Shown one piece after another: positions 12,104 to 23,165 of a stretch of 64,000 nt of DNA; within the stretch, counting starts at the first letter, position 1; each line of letters starts with the position of its first letter. Position numbers and translations under genes: made by a program. The notes below the pieces were generated by a model. That model had not been told where the DNA came from, did not search any database, and saw only the letters and a program-made list of their open reading frames with translations. The stretch is from Diplocarpon mali (Eukaryota > Ascomycota > Leotiomycetes > Helotiales > Drepanopezizaceae): NCBI GenBank assembly GCA_024741835.1, contig JAENRP010000122.1, forward strand, positions 55,511 through 119,510. The letters run 5' to 3'.

Positions 12104-13282
12104 TCAGATCCAGTTCTCGTCGTCTTCCCACGGGTTAAGCCACTGCCGGATGAGAAACCTATAGTGCGCAGCCAAACGCTCACTCTTGCTCCCCAGAAGC
12201 TGCGCCTCGTCTGTCTCTCTGCGCTCCGACTCCCGTCTCTGCACCGACGGCCCGGGCGACTCCTCGATGTCGACGTCTGTGCAGGCACATTCGTGGGCAC
12301 GGCGGTGTTGCGGCAGGGGCTGGGCCCGGCTGGTTGCTGTCGGTTCTTCGGACTGGGGTTGAGATTGAGATCGGGCAGCCGTCTCTGCGCAATGCTTCTC
12401 GCGAGCCTCCCAGCGGGTGCGCGCCAGAGCCTGCGCTTGGGTTTCGGTTTCCGCCTCTGCTGCTGCGATTGGGAGGTGCTTGCGGGTGTGTGCTTGCACC
12501 GGGGGCCTGCTCTGAATCCGAGTCTGATTCGGATCCTTACGCTGCGGAAACGTTGGGGATCGAGAGGGAGTGAGGTATTGCGCTCGCATCGGCCTGTAAG
12601 CTTGTTGCCGAACCAGGCTCGGAGTTGGAGCCGACGCTTGATTGCCCGGATATGTTTGAGCCTTCAACACTCTTGCAAAACCAGTGCATTTTTTGGCCTG
12701 CTCTTCCCATAAGGCTCTAGCCTGCGCTTGAGCGGCGGTCTCTCCGGGCGTCTCATTCGGATCCGTGTACACAGGCATAGCTTCTGCTTTCTTCTCCCCT
12801 CTCAGGCCGATACTGAAGAGGCCCTTCAAGGTACTCCCAGTTCTTTTGAGCTTCGGGGCGGGATCGTTCTGGACTTCGATTGCCCTCCTAGCTACAGGCG
12901 TTGATCGTTGCACAACCCTTTTCCTGAAGCCCTGCGCATCCACAAACTTATGTCCACTACCTCTTTCCACGCCTCTTCCTGGCGTCTCAGGGACCTCCTC
13001 AACAGCCGTTGTTTGGCTCCATTCCGCCGATGGCACTGGAGTCTGGCTCCGCGATGTCTCCATCCCTGTGTTCTGATTCTCAATACGCTGTATCGGAGCT
13101 TGGGGAAATGAAGCCTCTGGATGCAGACCCTTCTCGATCACCAAGACCTTGATACTTGGGACAGAGCGAAAAATATTTACTCCCTTTTTTCTGCTTCTCG
13201 CAGGGGATTCGTGGCTTGAGGTGTAGTCAGAGCAGCGGGTTTGGGTAGTCGTGTTGTGGTTGCTGCGGGTGTAGCGGTTCAA
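12104..13282 (-). CDS. orphan 392-aa basic, low-complexity protein
   Basis: This is an intronless frame of 392 codons that I do not recognise. Composition is Ala/Gln/Arg/Ser/Pro-rich and largely disordered. Two internal copies of a motif are visible: residues 181-199 (ETAAQAQARALWEEQAKKC) and 279-298 (with AQALARTRWEAREKHC), giving a shared pattern x-E-T-x-A-Q-A-x-A-R-x-x-W-E-x-x-x-K-x-C. The C terminus (AAHYRFLIRQWLNPWEDDEN) is Trp-rich and acidic and looks like the most ordered part. A basic patch (SRKKGVNIFRS) lies near residue 30. No signal peptide or membrane segment is visible. Length, and the repeat being preserved at the protein level, argue that it is a real gene. The function is unknown. 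Confidence 0.65.
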   Translation of the reverse strand: MNRYTRSNHNTTTQTRCSDYTSSHESPARSRKKGVNIFRSVPSIKVLVIEKGLHPEASFPQAPIQRIENQNTGMETSRSQTPVPSAEWSQTTAVEEVPETPGRGVERGSGHKFVDAQGFRKRVVQRSTPVARRAIEVQNDPAPKLKRTGSTLKGLFSIGLRGEKKAEAMPVYTDPNETPGETAAQAQARALWEEQAKKCTGFARVLKAQTYPGNQASAPTPSLVRQQAYRPMRAQYLTPSRSPTFPQRKDPNQTRIQSRPPVQAHTRKHLPIAAAEAETETQAQALARTRWEAREKHCAETAARSQSQPQSEEPTATSRAQPLPQHRRAHECACTDVDIEESPGPSVQRRESERRETDEAQLLGSKSERLAAHYRFLIRQWLNPWEDDENWI

Positions 13283-13680
13283 GTACTTGGTTCACCTCTG
13301 CGCATGATTTGTTCTATAGTTTTCAAGCTGGTTAAAGTCTTCTTCGTAGATAAAGTAGATCAGTTTTGGGCCTAGAAGTTAGAGCGGGTAGCTACTCCTA
13401 AATTGTAGATGCTGGTTGGTGACTGTGAGCGACCTGCCTATCTCACGCCTGGGGGTCGACTGGCTTTTACTGACTCGAAACCTGTTACAATGCGGCAGAT
13501 TTTCATTCTCAAGCTATGCAATTTATGCCCTCAATGCTACGTAAGCCGTCGTGAACCGTGGTATTCGTGAGTATATGCCCATCAAGGCTGCCAGAGGACT
13601 CATGGTTTTTCTTGCTCCCTCTATGCGAAAAACTCACCAGTGATCTCTCCGTCCGCGTTGATCAAAGTCCCCCGAGCTGT
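13283..13680. other. short intergenic spacer
   Basis: This lies between the orphan gene start and the 3' end of the Pgc1-type gene. The part next to 13681 reads as an in-frame continuation of that gene past its stop (see findings). Otherwise nothing is seen. Confidence 0.5.
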
Positions 13681-14832
13681 TCACTCACCTCGGTCATGCT
13701 CTTGCCCACCCATCGCAATGTCTCGCTTGACCTGTCCAGAGCTCATGCCAATACCATACTTCTTCTCCACGAGTACCCGGAAGATCGGGGACATGACCTT
13801 GATGAGCATGAGAGTGCTCCACTGTTTCAATGAAATCTTAACTTTCTCTCCGTTGTAAATTTTGCAAATCTCCAGGTATCGCTTGGGATCGTCCGTGATT
13901 ACACCGTCGACTTGCTTGCTAATGCACCACCTCATAGAATTGTCGTCGTTGATTGTCCACAGGAATAACGACCGTCCTGCTTTCCTCACGTCCTTCATGA
14001 ACCTTTCGCCACCAGGTCCAATCATCATTTTTTGGAACATGTTGAAGGAGATACCGGGAACATCTAGAAACTGGCGTGCGTATGGAATGTTCCAGCCAAT
14101 ATGTGTAATAGGGAAGCCTGGCAAGTGCTTGTTGCAAACCGGTATGTATTTGGCCTAGTGCTCGTCAGGAATTGCTCTTGTCACCCCGAAAGCGCATATC
14201 TTACATCCCAACAGCCCAGCAATATTCTATCCGCCCATTCCCGTGAAGATTCCACGTCTTTAATACCTTCCGCGATAGCACTCATCAAGGCATCTGGATT
14301 ATCATCAAGCTTTCGAGGGTCAGTCAGCATACCTAGTCGGAGAGGCAAACACGGTTTATGTACCTTGATGTCAAGCAGCACCCAAATATCCTCTAATCCA
14401 GGCGTGTTCAGGTACTCCAGCAGGTCGACCAGTCTTGGCATCAGCTGGTGTGGTTCTTGGACGGTGCGGAGGGACTCGAGGTACGACCAGTTGCAGTTGG
14501 CAATCTTCTTGTCTAGCCCGAAACATCTCTTCAACGAGGCATCCTATTAAGGGTCAACGTTTTGGCAGATTTTTTTCCTGTACTCGGTCGCTTACGTGCG
14601 AGAGAACCACAACTCCGTCTTTTGACATATGAACATCGGTTTCTATCGCATGTGCGCCGACTTCCACCGCTCCTGTGAATGCGCCCATGGTGTTCTCTGG
14701 AAACTTGGCCTTGTATCCTCGATGCGCAATGGCTTGCGGCCTCTTTCCATTGGAAGTCTGGACCACAGACGTGACTTGAAAAATCAGTCAAGTCCAGCAT
14801 CTCAGAGAAAACTCACAGCCTGGGGAATCCAT
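13681..14832 (-). CDS. glycerophosphodiester phosphodiesterase, Pgc1-like
   Basis: GDPD-fold lipid phosphodiesterase of the fungal group that includes yeast Pgc1, a phospholipase C acting on phosphatidylglycerol. Five exons (14832-14817, 14774-14596, 14543-14364, 14309-14205, 14154-13681) give 317 aa. The catalytic signature is intact: H23-R-G, PENT at 31-34, E50-x-D52, and the general acid in LSHD at 63-66. Later motifs are VLLDIK, ILLGCWD, GFPITHIGWN, LFLWTINDD and VDGVITDDPKRY, in family order. A hydrophobic stretch near the end (STLMLIKVMSPIFRVLV) could be the C-terminal membrane anchor seen in Pgc1. The 16-nt first exon encoding MDSPG is supported by a clean GT-AG join to TSVVQTSNGKRPQ; an internal start at the MVQTSNGK-like position cannot be excluded. 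The final exon ends at a TGA followed by more open frame. Confidence 0.88.
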
Positions 14833-15637
14833 CTCCTCGGACAGTGTAAAGGAGCTTTCTGATACACTTGGCTCTACAAGTGAGTCTCTGGAGACGCGGA
14901 TCTGGAATTTGAGGGTTTTTGCGCTCTATACGACTAGGGCAGAGTCTGTCTTTGTGCCAAATCTTCGGATTTGCAAGTCCTTAACAGTCCTTCCCTGTCA
15001 TCAAAAGCATGGTACTGCCGCCAAGAGCGAGTCTTATCAGATCAGAAGCTCTCAGAAAGCACAGTTGGAAGGCTAAATTCGTGGAGAGCATGAGGTGCTG
15101 TTGAATTATGGCAAGAGATTCAAGTGATTGCGAATGAGCGAAAGGTGTTCTTGGTGGTACGATAGTGGGGTTGCCTCAACCCGGTCATGGTCTTTGATTA
15201 TGATTCGCTACCTACAATTAAGCTTTGAAACGGCTGGCATCTTGTACGATCCGCCTGTAACAGCGGTTAACACGGGTATAGGAAGTTAAATCCCTAGTCG
15301 ACAGGGGACTGCTAGCCTTTAGCCTAATGGAGCAGTATCTCCAAACTGCTCTTGAGTTCTACCATATCTATAGTATAATCAAATGTTCGGCGCATTAGCA
15401 TAGTATTCAAAGCAAGCGTACAAAGCTAACTGACATTATATTGAAATGTTCGGGAACTTTTTCCAAATCCAAGGACTTATGTGCATACTAATAATAGGGT
15501 TCAAAACACTACTTGATATGTCAACTCCAGTACAGAAGTATGCGCTAAGACTATCATTATTTTTATGAGTTGATATTATGCCTATACCCAAGACCAGGAA
15601 CAAACCTTACTATGTAAACGTTGTATCTATATACTCC

Positions 15638-15748
15638 ATCGCAGGCCAAACGAACACCACCATAGCGTTCTACTCCTCTCAGGGTAGCTTTAAGTGCATT
15701 TTGTAAGGTTAAATATACTTTCATGTGGTTTTGGCTTAGCATGCGACA
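15638..15748. mobile_element. degenerate MITE-like element, copy 1
   Basis: About 110 bp with imperfect terminal inverted repeats. The left end starts TCGCAGGCCAAACGAACACC; the right end, read on the other strand, starts TCGCATGCTAAGCCAAAACC. The same terminal sequence recurs at 29674-29784, which is why I call it a mobile-element family. No coding capacity and no clear target-site duplication. Confidence 0.6.
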
Positions 15749-18456
15749 AATTTAGTTACTGCGTTTCTTCTAACTTTAATCCTGCCCGTATATGGTGCTT
15801 CAAAACTGGTGAGGGCGGACAGAGGCAGGGAGATAACTTACCAGAGACATTGCTTTACACTTACTGTATGGTTTCCTTGGATATCCATTTTTAAGATGCT
15901 GTATCTTGAGCCCTCTTGCCTCCGTGACCATGCTGGGAGCTCCCTACTATATATGCCCGCTAACAGCTCCAGACCTGCTTACCCGCCTCCTTGACCCGTC
16001 ACACAAGTTTCTGCCAAGATGGCTTCTGACCGTGGCATGAATCGGTGGTGATCACGCATTGACCAGCTCATGAATAGGTAAGCAGAATCTAGAGCATACC
16101 TGAGCTGTCGACTGATTTTTTTAATGTTCTGTCTATCCAATTTAGGAATCAGATTGTTGCAGACTGTTATGGACACAACTTGTTCTATTACCACATATGC
16201 TTCTAGTACTGTAGTACAGAAAAGTATCTTGCTAGAATAAAAATTAGTCCAATGCTGCGTCGTTTCACTACTCCCCCACATTTCTTATGGCAGACACCAC
16301 AGGTTTTTCTTCCTTTCAACGTGCTTTATTAGTTCCAAACTATGTAGCACAAGCGGAAGACGCGGTACCGTATTTCTGTATACAAGAAGCAACTAACATA
16401 AAAACTCGTTGTGTCTTCATTATTCAGCCTAGTGCACCCGTGATTCCCAATTCCTTGGACAAGAGTCTAAACCACTGATGAGTAAGTACTTTGCTATCAG
16501 GGAGAATAGTTGAATTCTCAAAAGCTAATTGGCTAGTGGCTCTTACCCACTTCAGGTTGCTTGGTAAAGTCATCTGTGAACTATAATAAATGTAATTAAA
16601 ATGATCTGCAAACCCCAATTTTTGGAAAATCATTCCAACTTTGAAGGCTTGGCTTGTTCCTGCTCTCTTTTTTGAGTGGCGGTATTCCTCTTATCTGTGG
16701 GGTGCTGATTGGTTGGGTTTCCTAGTGTCTGCGAGAAAGCAAGTAAGAGTATATAGTATTATGGCAAGTATGCCGAATGGTCACAGGTCAAAATATCTCT
16801 TGAGATCAAGAATTGCGCGAAAATTTTAGTTGGGAGATCATGTATTCGAGGAGCAGTGTTAAGGCTATTCGTGGATTTCAAGAGGGTTTTTTTCTTTTAA
16901 TTCTTTTGCTGGCCAGCGATATCACAGCCGATCTAGCTAGAGGTCGGAGCTTTACGGATTGCTTTATTGGTCCAGGGCGTCTAAGGGCGCCTTGGGCAAA
17001 TCAATAATCTCGATCTCGAAAAGCTACATTATAGCGTAAACATGCACTCGACACGTTTCGAGTAACAGTGTTGCAAAATTGTTTTGCTGAACAGGCCCGT
17101 CTCGTACTAGTTTTACAAAAGCATTCTACAGGTAGTATACAAGATTTAGATTTCGAGACCCACAATTTAGTAGCTGAGGAGGCCAGTCACGAAGCAAGAC
17201 CTTCCGCTGAATTCTATATACTAAAAAGCATTATTTCGAGGAAAGGTTAGCTATTCTAGGATGTTAATGGAATAGAATTCTGCAAATAGTCCTGAAAATT
17301 CACCTTCTATCATCTTGCTGAAACTTGCTCGACTTCAAAGACGCATTTCTGAAAACTGCATTGCGATACTTTTTTTGTCAAAAATATTCTAGAGAATTGG
17401 GTTTAAGCCCAGTTGTACATTGTTAGATGACACCGAAGACCGACTGATTTACGCATATCATTGGTATTGCATTGCCTCTCGTTTTTCCACTCCTTTCTTT
17501 CGCTCAGGTCCCAGAACTCCAGATCAACGGCTACTTGAACCTGTACAGGCTATCTCGCTCTATCAGCCTCTAGGCTCCGGATGAGCTTGCTTATGACTTG
17601 CAATAATACAATCAATGTGCTACATACCAATCAAATTGCTATTTAGACTACACGGGGCTATCTCTGTACCGTTCTTAGAGCCCCTTGTTACAGCAAATGC
17701 GAGCTTTCCGGGTATGATCAGCAAAGATTCTGGCTTTATGCTAAGCCTGTCAAATTTGTTCGTGATTATGTATAGTTTTAGAAGTATAAAGGTTTTGGCT
17801 GCTGATCAGGAATCTAATCCGGTATCGTCACGGGGCAGAATGAACCCGATCGATATCACTGGCCCAATTCATCCAGCTCTCCTGCAAGCTCCAAGATAAT
17901 TTGGTGTCATGTTTCCAGAAGGCAGCGGAGCTTCTAAACGGTGAAGTGGCATCTATCAACAGCTCATGAGCCAGGCGATCTATACTCGTACCTATTTAGC
18001 CAGCGTGGGTTGTCGCGCATAAATGCTCCTGCGCTAAGGTCTGTTAGTTCATCAGCCCTTTCCTAAATATCTTGACAGCTCCTGATTCTCGAGGTTTCTG
18101 GACGTTCCAAGTGCATTGTGTTACTTGTGCAACAGTCATGGTGGTTCAACTACTCACCTTCTTATCGCTGGCAACAAGTGCCTCTGCTTTTTTCGTGTCC
18201 TCTCCGAACGACCGAATTTCATCCTATTTCCACCCTGGTCTTGGGGTTTCCATTCGCCGAGTTGCAACTCGAAATCACCTATTAGCTGCATCCATCCTAG
18301 CTGATCTTCATTTGTGGAATGGCAAGCGGCGATTTCTATGATACCTTTTAAATCCTCTGGACTCGAGCAGAGCCTGATGTTGAAAATAACAAGAGTAAAA
18401 CCACTGATTCAGGCTTTGTTCATCATTACAGTAATATCAAAAGGCAAGCAAGACTC

Positions 18457-18627
18457 CAGGCGGGGTACCGGAGCTCAGACTTGAGTTGAACATCTTGGAA
18501 ACTCAGATTTAAACTTATTTACAGTATTGCTGACATCGACTTTGAGTTTGGAAATCTACTCTGTAGCAACCCAGTATCAAACTCAAATGTCAACTCAATT
18601 GTGAGTTGGAACCCGATACCCTGCCTG
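18457..18627. mobile_element. 171-bp inverted-repeat element with transition differences
   Basis: The termini are CAGGCGGGGTACCGG on the left and CAGGCAGGGTATCGG on the right, read on the opposite strand. Imperfect inverted symmetry continues inward, with ACTTGAGTTGAACAT on the left matching a relative of it on the right. The differences in the terminal 15 bases are transitions (G/A, C/T), as RIP or deamination would leave. It is non-coding and MITE-like; no target-site duplication is obvious. Confidence 0.6.
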
Positions 18628-21372
18628 TATGTGTAGCATACAAGGTTACGGGGATGCGAAATTGAGGCAATGTATGGACAAAGGGACTACTTACGCCTCT
18701 CAAGACTTTTATTTCATCGTCAAGGTTGAGACCAAAAATATGAAACCAAAAAATAGATACTATAAGTCTCCAATTCCATGCAACTCGCTGTTGAAACGGA
18801 CGCATTGCTTTACCAGAGTATATACTATCTAAGATTAGCGAAAGAGATTGGATACTTACAGAACCGACCTTGACTCACTGCTCAGCCACCGACAATTTTC
18901 TTAAATTTCAAAAGGATGGCTCTAGAAAGTTGAGAGCATGTACAACTAAAGTCTATAGCTGACTGAGAAAGCATAGGCTGAAAATGACACACGGCTAGCG
19001 GGGTCTTCGGAGCAGAGCAATACGGAAGCTTGTTTTGTGAAATGTAGTGGTTTGTCGGTCGATCGACGCAAGTCATCAACTCGTTTTTGAGCTGCCTCAC
19101 TTTTCCATTTATCACACAGTGACCAGAGTCTGGGGCAATACGATTGGTCGAGAAAACCGGAGCTAGATTATCTTGGATCAATGCGTGGGAGCTTATTTTA
19201 ATATATGCCAATTAGACAAGTCAGAATAGATGACAACCTGCGAATTTGTCGCTATTTGGAGATTGATTTACAACGAAGCCGGCAAAACTCTTGTGGTAGG
19301 TACGCAACCTTACCTACCCGTGGCTGAGCTTTACGGGTTTTATTCTGCAGAAAGAGATTCAATTTGTCTCCAAACTGGGCTCGCGTCAAGAGGTCTGGCT
19401 CTACAATAAATCAACGTAATACTCAAAACGAGAAGCAGCCTGGCAAATTATTGGCAACCAAATCGCTTTCTCCAGCATCAACAGATCCATAGCCCATGGC
19501 AACGAGAGTCCGGTTCATTACTAAGTTTGAGATGGCTTTTCCAGCAATGAGAACAGAACATTTGCTCACTTTCACGTTCAATCCTCCTGCTGTAGCTTTT
19601 CAATATCCTGAAGTTTTATCGACCGTGACCCCAGCTCCCTGGATCAGATGGAAAAGCCAATAAAATGGTGGAAAATACGATAACAAGCTTAACAACACAA
19701 TATTTTTAGCAGGTAACGCTTACGCTTCCTGGGTTTCTGATCTCGTATTGCTGGACACTGGCCCCTACGATTCAGAGACGGGAGTAGCATTTATTGGGGT
19801 AAAGCTTGCTGGGTCAGCAGTGAGCTTCTTTTTCCCATACGGCCAAAACATCTCGCTTTCCACGGTAAAAAAAGAAACCTTCATTACTGATGGCTGCAAA
19901 CCGGGAGCTGTAATTGCAAGACCTGTATTGCATACAGGGTTTACTAGGAGATTGGGGTTAGGAAAGATGCTGTGTATGCCTCATGTTCTGGCATGCACAC
20001 AATTGCTACTCGAAATAGCTATGAAACTACCTTCGCCTCTATCAATGGACAGAATCGACTAATGAGGACAAGAGGCATGGTGGCTGTTAGAGTTTCTGAT
20101 AGTAGTTCGCTGAATTACGGTTGCATTTGAGGGATCAATTCCACAAATGATTCAGGGACAGGTCTGTATTTGATGAGCAACTTCACACCTGATACCCCAT
20201 AGTGTGTTTGTCTTGGATATTCCGGTCTAGAATTTCGGACAGTCGATGCCGACAGCTGGATTATTCTCCATACTAGATCTTGAATTATTTGAGCTTAATC
20301 CATGCGTGAAGAAAAGTTGGTGAAGACTCGCCGTTGGTTTTAGTTAAAACCTCTTGCACTACCAGCTTTTACTTTTTCTCTTTTTTGTTTGGTGTAGAAT
20401 ATAGCATCCTAGGAGTACGAGGCCTTACAAACCACTGTTCGCGGTATCGGGGACTAGAGCTCTGAAAGGCTTTCGATTAGCTACACCTTCCCGAGACTCG
20501 AGTTCAAATCAATATCAGCCGTCACTCGCAAGTCCCGGCTTATTGAGTGGGTCCCAGGTGCTGCAGCGATCGTCCTATTCATTTCTTCTGGTGGGGATAA
20601 GTCGCTAGGCAGTCAATCAATAGTTACACGGAGAGATTCTCCTGGCATTATGCAGCTTGTGAGCTCAAATACGTGGCGAACTTCACCCTGCCAGACGGGT
20701 CACGCTTGAACTCCACCTTCAAGACCGTGTCGCGAAGTCTCGCTACAAGCATATGAACTTCTCTATACCTACAAATTTGTAATTGGTTTCGCATAGTCCC
20801 GTCTCCCGCTGCCACCCCTTGCCGGAAATCCACTCCGAGTGGTTAGGTGTGCGAAAGGGGCTTGAAATGCTTAAGCGAGAACAATATGAAGGATTAAGCG
20901 AGTTTCCATTGTTTAAGCCATCCTTTGATCCCCCCATGTATTCTTGCTCCCGGCCTCGAAATCAATCATGGCAGCCATACTTGGATACACTTGGCCGAAC
21001 AATATGATACATTTTCCTCCTTTAATATTATACCTAGGAAGGCGCCGCTCCAAGGTTTTTTCATAATATCAGCAAGAATCTTTGTTCCACGAGGGAAACT
21101 CTTTCGCGCCAGTTCATCCAAGCGAGACCTTCATATTATTCTCGAGTTATCTCAGGATATTGTCTTGCACCCGCCAAAGGAAGAATCTACCTACTTAAGA
21201 AGCTTCTTCCACTGTTTTTATCGAAAACTTAATCTTTCCTACGTCGAGTTTCACACCTGTTCGGTAGCGACCTGTTTAGTACTCTTCAAGATCTCTGTCT
21301 TCTACATAGACACCAGTCTCCAGTCCAGTACTCCAGTACTCAAGTCCTTGGCAACGAACGCACTTGAGGAAG

Positions 21373-22662
21373 ATGTCATCCTCCAACAGCACCTTCGACT
21401 ACAAGGGACAGTCTGTCACTTTCCTCATGAGAGATGGTGTCACTCCAGTCGTTGTCCCTATCTCGGATATAAATGATCAATACCTCTACCTTGCCCGGGT
21501 CGCCATCAACTATGGATCTCAGCTTGGTGCATGCCTTGTCATGTTCGTGGTTACAGCCATCCTTTCAAAGGAAACGAAGCGCCGTACACCAGTTTACATA
21601 CTGAATCTCCTTTCGCTCGCCCTCGGTTTCCTTCGCGCTCTCCTCCTCGCAATTTACACCACCAGCTCTTGGGTAGAATTCTACGATTATTTTGCTTTCG
21701 ACTTCACTGATATCTCAAGATCGGCATACGCCACCAGCGTCGCGGGAGCCGTCATCCCCCTTCTCATGACTCTCACGGTCAACACCTCTCTCTTCCTTCA
21801 AGCCTATACAGTCTGCAAAGTCATGGAGAAAAAGTACCTTTGGGTGATTTCTTTCTTCTCGGGTCTTGTTTTCATGCTTGCTGTTGGCTTCCGCTTCGCA
21901 CAAACCATCACCAACTCTATGGCAATCATGGACGCTGATAAGTACTACCATCAGGCTTGGATCACTACTGGATGCCTGGCCACGGAGACGATTTCAATCT
22001 GGTACTACTCCATCATATTCACTGGCAAGCTCTTGTGGACGGTACACGCTCGCAAGAACTTGGGCTTTCAGAAGTGGAGCTACATTCAAATTCTCGCTGC
22101 CATGGGCGGCTGCACGATGATCATTCCTTGTAAGCCTCTTCGAGCTTCTCAAACTTAATCCAAACTCCTACTGACGGCCAGCAGCCTGCTTTGCGGTTCT
22201 CGAGTACGCTACCCCAGACGGCTTCCCCGCAGCTGGAACATTGGCCTTGACAATGGTTGCGTTGCTTCTCCCCCTTTCTTCCCTGTGGGCATCGATGGTC
22301 ACAACGGAAGCCAGCTCTTCCTTCAATGTCTCTCAACTCTGGCGATCCAGGAATTCGCAAGAAAGTTTGTCTTTCGGACGCAAGACATTCAGTAGTGAGT
22401 CCACAGGCCTATCCTCCTCCTCCAGCGAGAGAAAAGGCAGCGCGGCTCCGATCGGCTCTTCAACCACCAACAACATCATCGAACACGCTCCAGTAAAGTC
22501 TGCAAGAGACAGCACAGAACTCGATCTCGAGAAGATGGGTGTTCGGATTGATCGTTCATACAGGTAAGCTTGTTCCACTAGCAGGGCGATACACAGCCCA
22601 TAATGCTGATTCATTCAAGTGTGCACAGTGGTAAAGAAAAAGTTGGAGTAGGAATGTCTTGA
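21373..22662 (+). CDS. STE2: Ste2-type alpha-pheromone receptor (GPCR)
   Basis: This is a seven-transmembrane receptor for the alpha-type mating pheromone, acting at the plasma membrane upstream of the mating MAP-kinase cascade. Three exons (21373-22129, 22182-22563, 22620-22662) give about 393 aa. The extracellular N terminus carries NST and is followed by seven hydrophobic segments. Family landmarks are NYGSQLGACLVMFVV (TM1), RRTPVYILNLLSLALGFLRA (TM2), VNTSLFLQAYTVCKV (TM3-4 area) and LPLSSLWASM at TM7. The cytoplasmic tail is Ser-rich and ends MGVRIDRSYSVHSG. The start is the first ATG with conserved downstream residues. Intron 1 has two tandem CAG acceptors (exon 2 at 22182 or 22185), so Ser-Ala-Cys and Ser-Cys isoforms differing by one codon are possible. 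The upstream neighbour is the gene-poor island. Confidence 0.93.
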
Positions 22663-23165
22663 GGTCAATCACACACGTTGGGAGCAGGCTCTGAGGGGAG
22701 TTGAGCATCGGGGATTTATGCATTGGATCTTGGAAGTTTCGGGACGGCATGCGAATGTTGCTGCCAGAGGTGTACAGACAGTTCTCATCTTGCAAATAAT
22801 TTCTTCTTCTTTTCATCTGGTAATGGCCATTAGCGAATCTGCAATGAACTTGATCGACTGCATGTTCCTCGGCCGCAGCCCTACATCGTGTGAGCTCCAG
22901 GTGCCAAATCGTACCTGCCCAGGAATTTTACATGACCCCCAAAGAGAAAGAGTCACTTCGAGGAGCAAGACCTAAAATCTCCCACTCCCAATTGCTGTCC
23001 ATTCTTAGAAGCTGACATATACTTTCTTGGAATCCTTCATCGTTTGCTTTGTTGCACATCTCTCCATAGGAGCGAAGACTCTTCGGCCTGCGACGCCTTT
23101 CCAGCTGATCAATATCCCATACCGCATGGCAAAGTAATCTCTTTAGCTGACGCAGACATTAGAAC
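22663..23165. other. intergenic, no gene seen
   Basis: This is the STE2 3' flank and the promoter of the orphan gene that starts at 23166. Nothing else is supported. Confidence 0.5.

Larger units (their letters stand above)
14833..21372. other. 6.5-kb gene-poor island
   Basis: This is moderately AT-rich DNA between the Pgc1-type gene and STE2. Open frames are short and I could not assign any to a family. It contains two inverted-repeat elements (15638-15748 and 18457-18627), described separately. The final kilobase is likely the STE2 promoter. A faint frame at 15979-16281 on the minus strand has a transposon-like feel but no decisive motif. Confidence 0.5.

Noticed and set aside
15979..16281. 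100-codon minus-strand frame with a transposase-like feel
   Set aside because: No catalytic motif or family match could be pointed to.
18138..18341. 67-codon frame starting MVVQLLTFLSLATSASAF, signal-peptide-like
   Set aside because: The hydrophobic start is suggestive, but the mature part is short, without cysteines or a clear coding signal, and lies in the gene-poor island.
19748..20062. 104-codon plus-strand frame in the island upstream of STE2
   Set aside because: No domain or family and no supporting splice or promoter signals; likely a chance frame.
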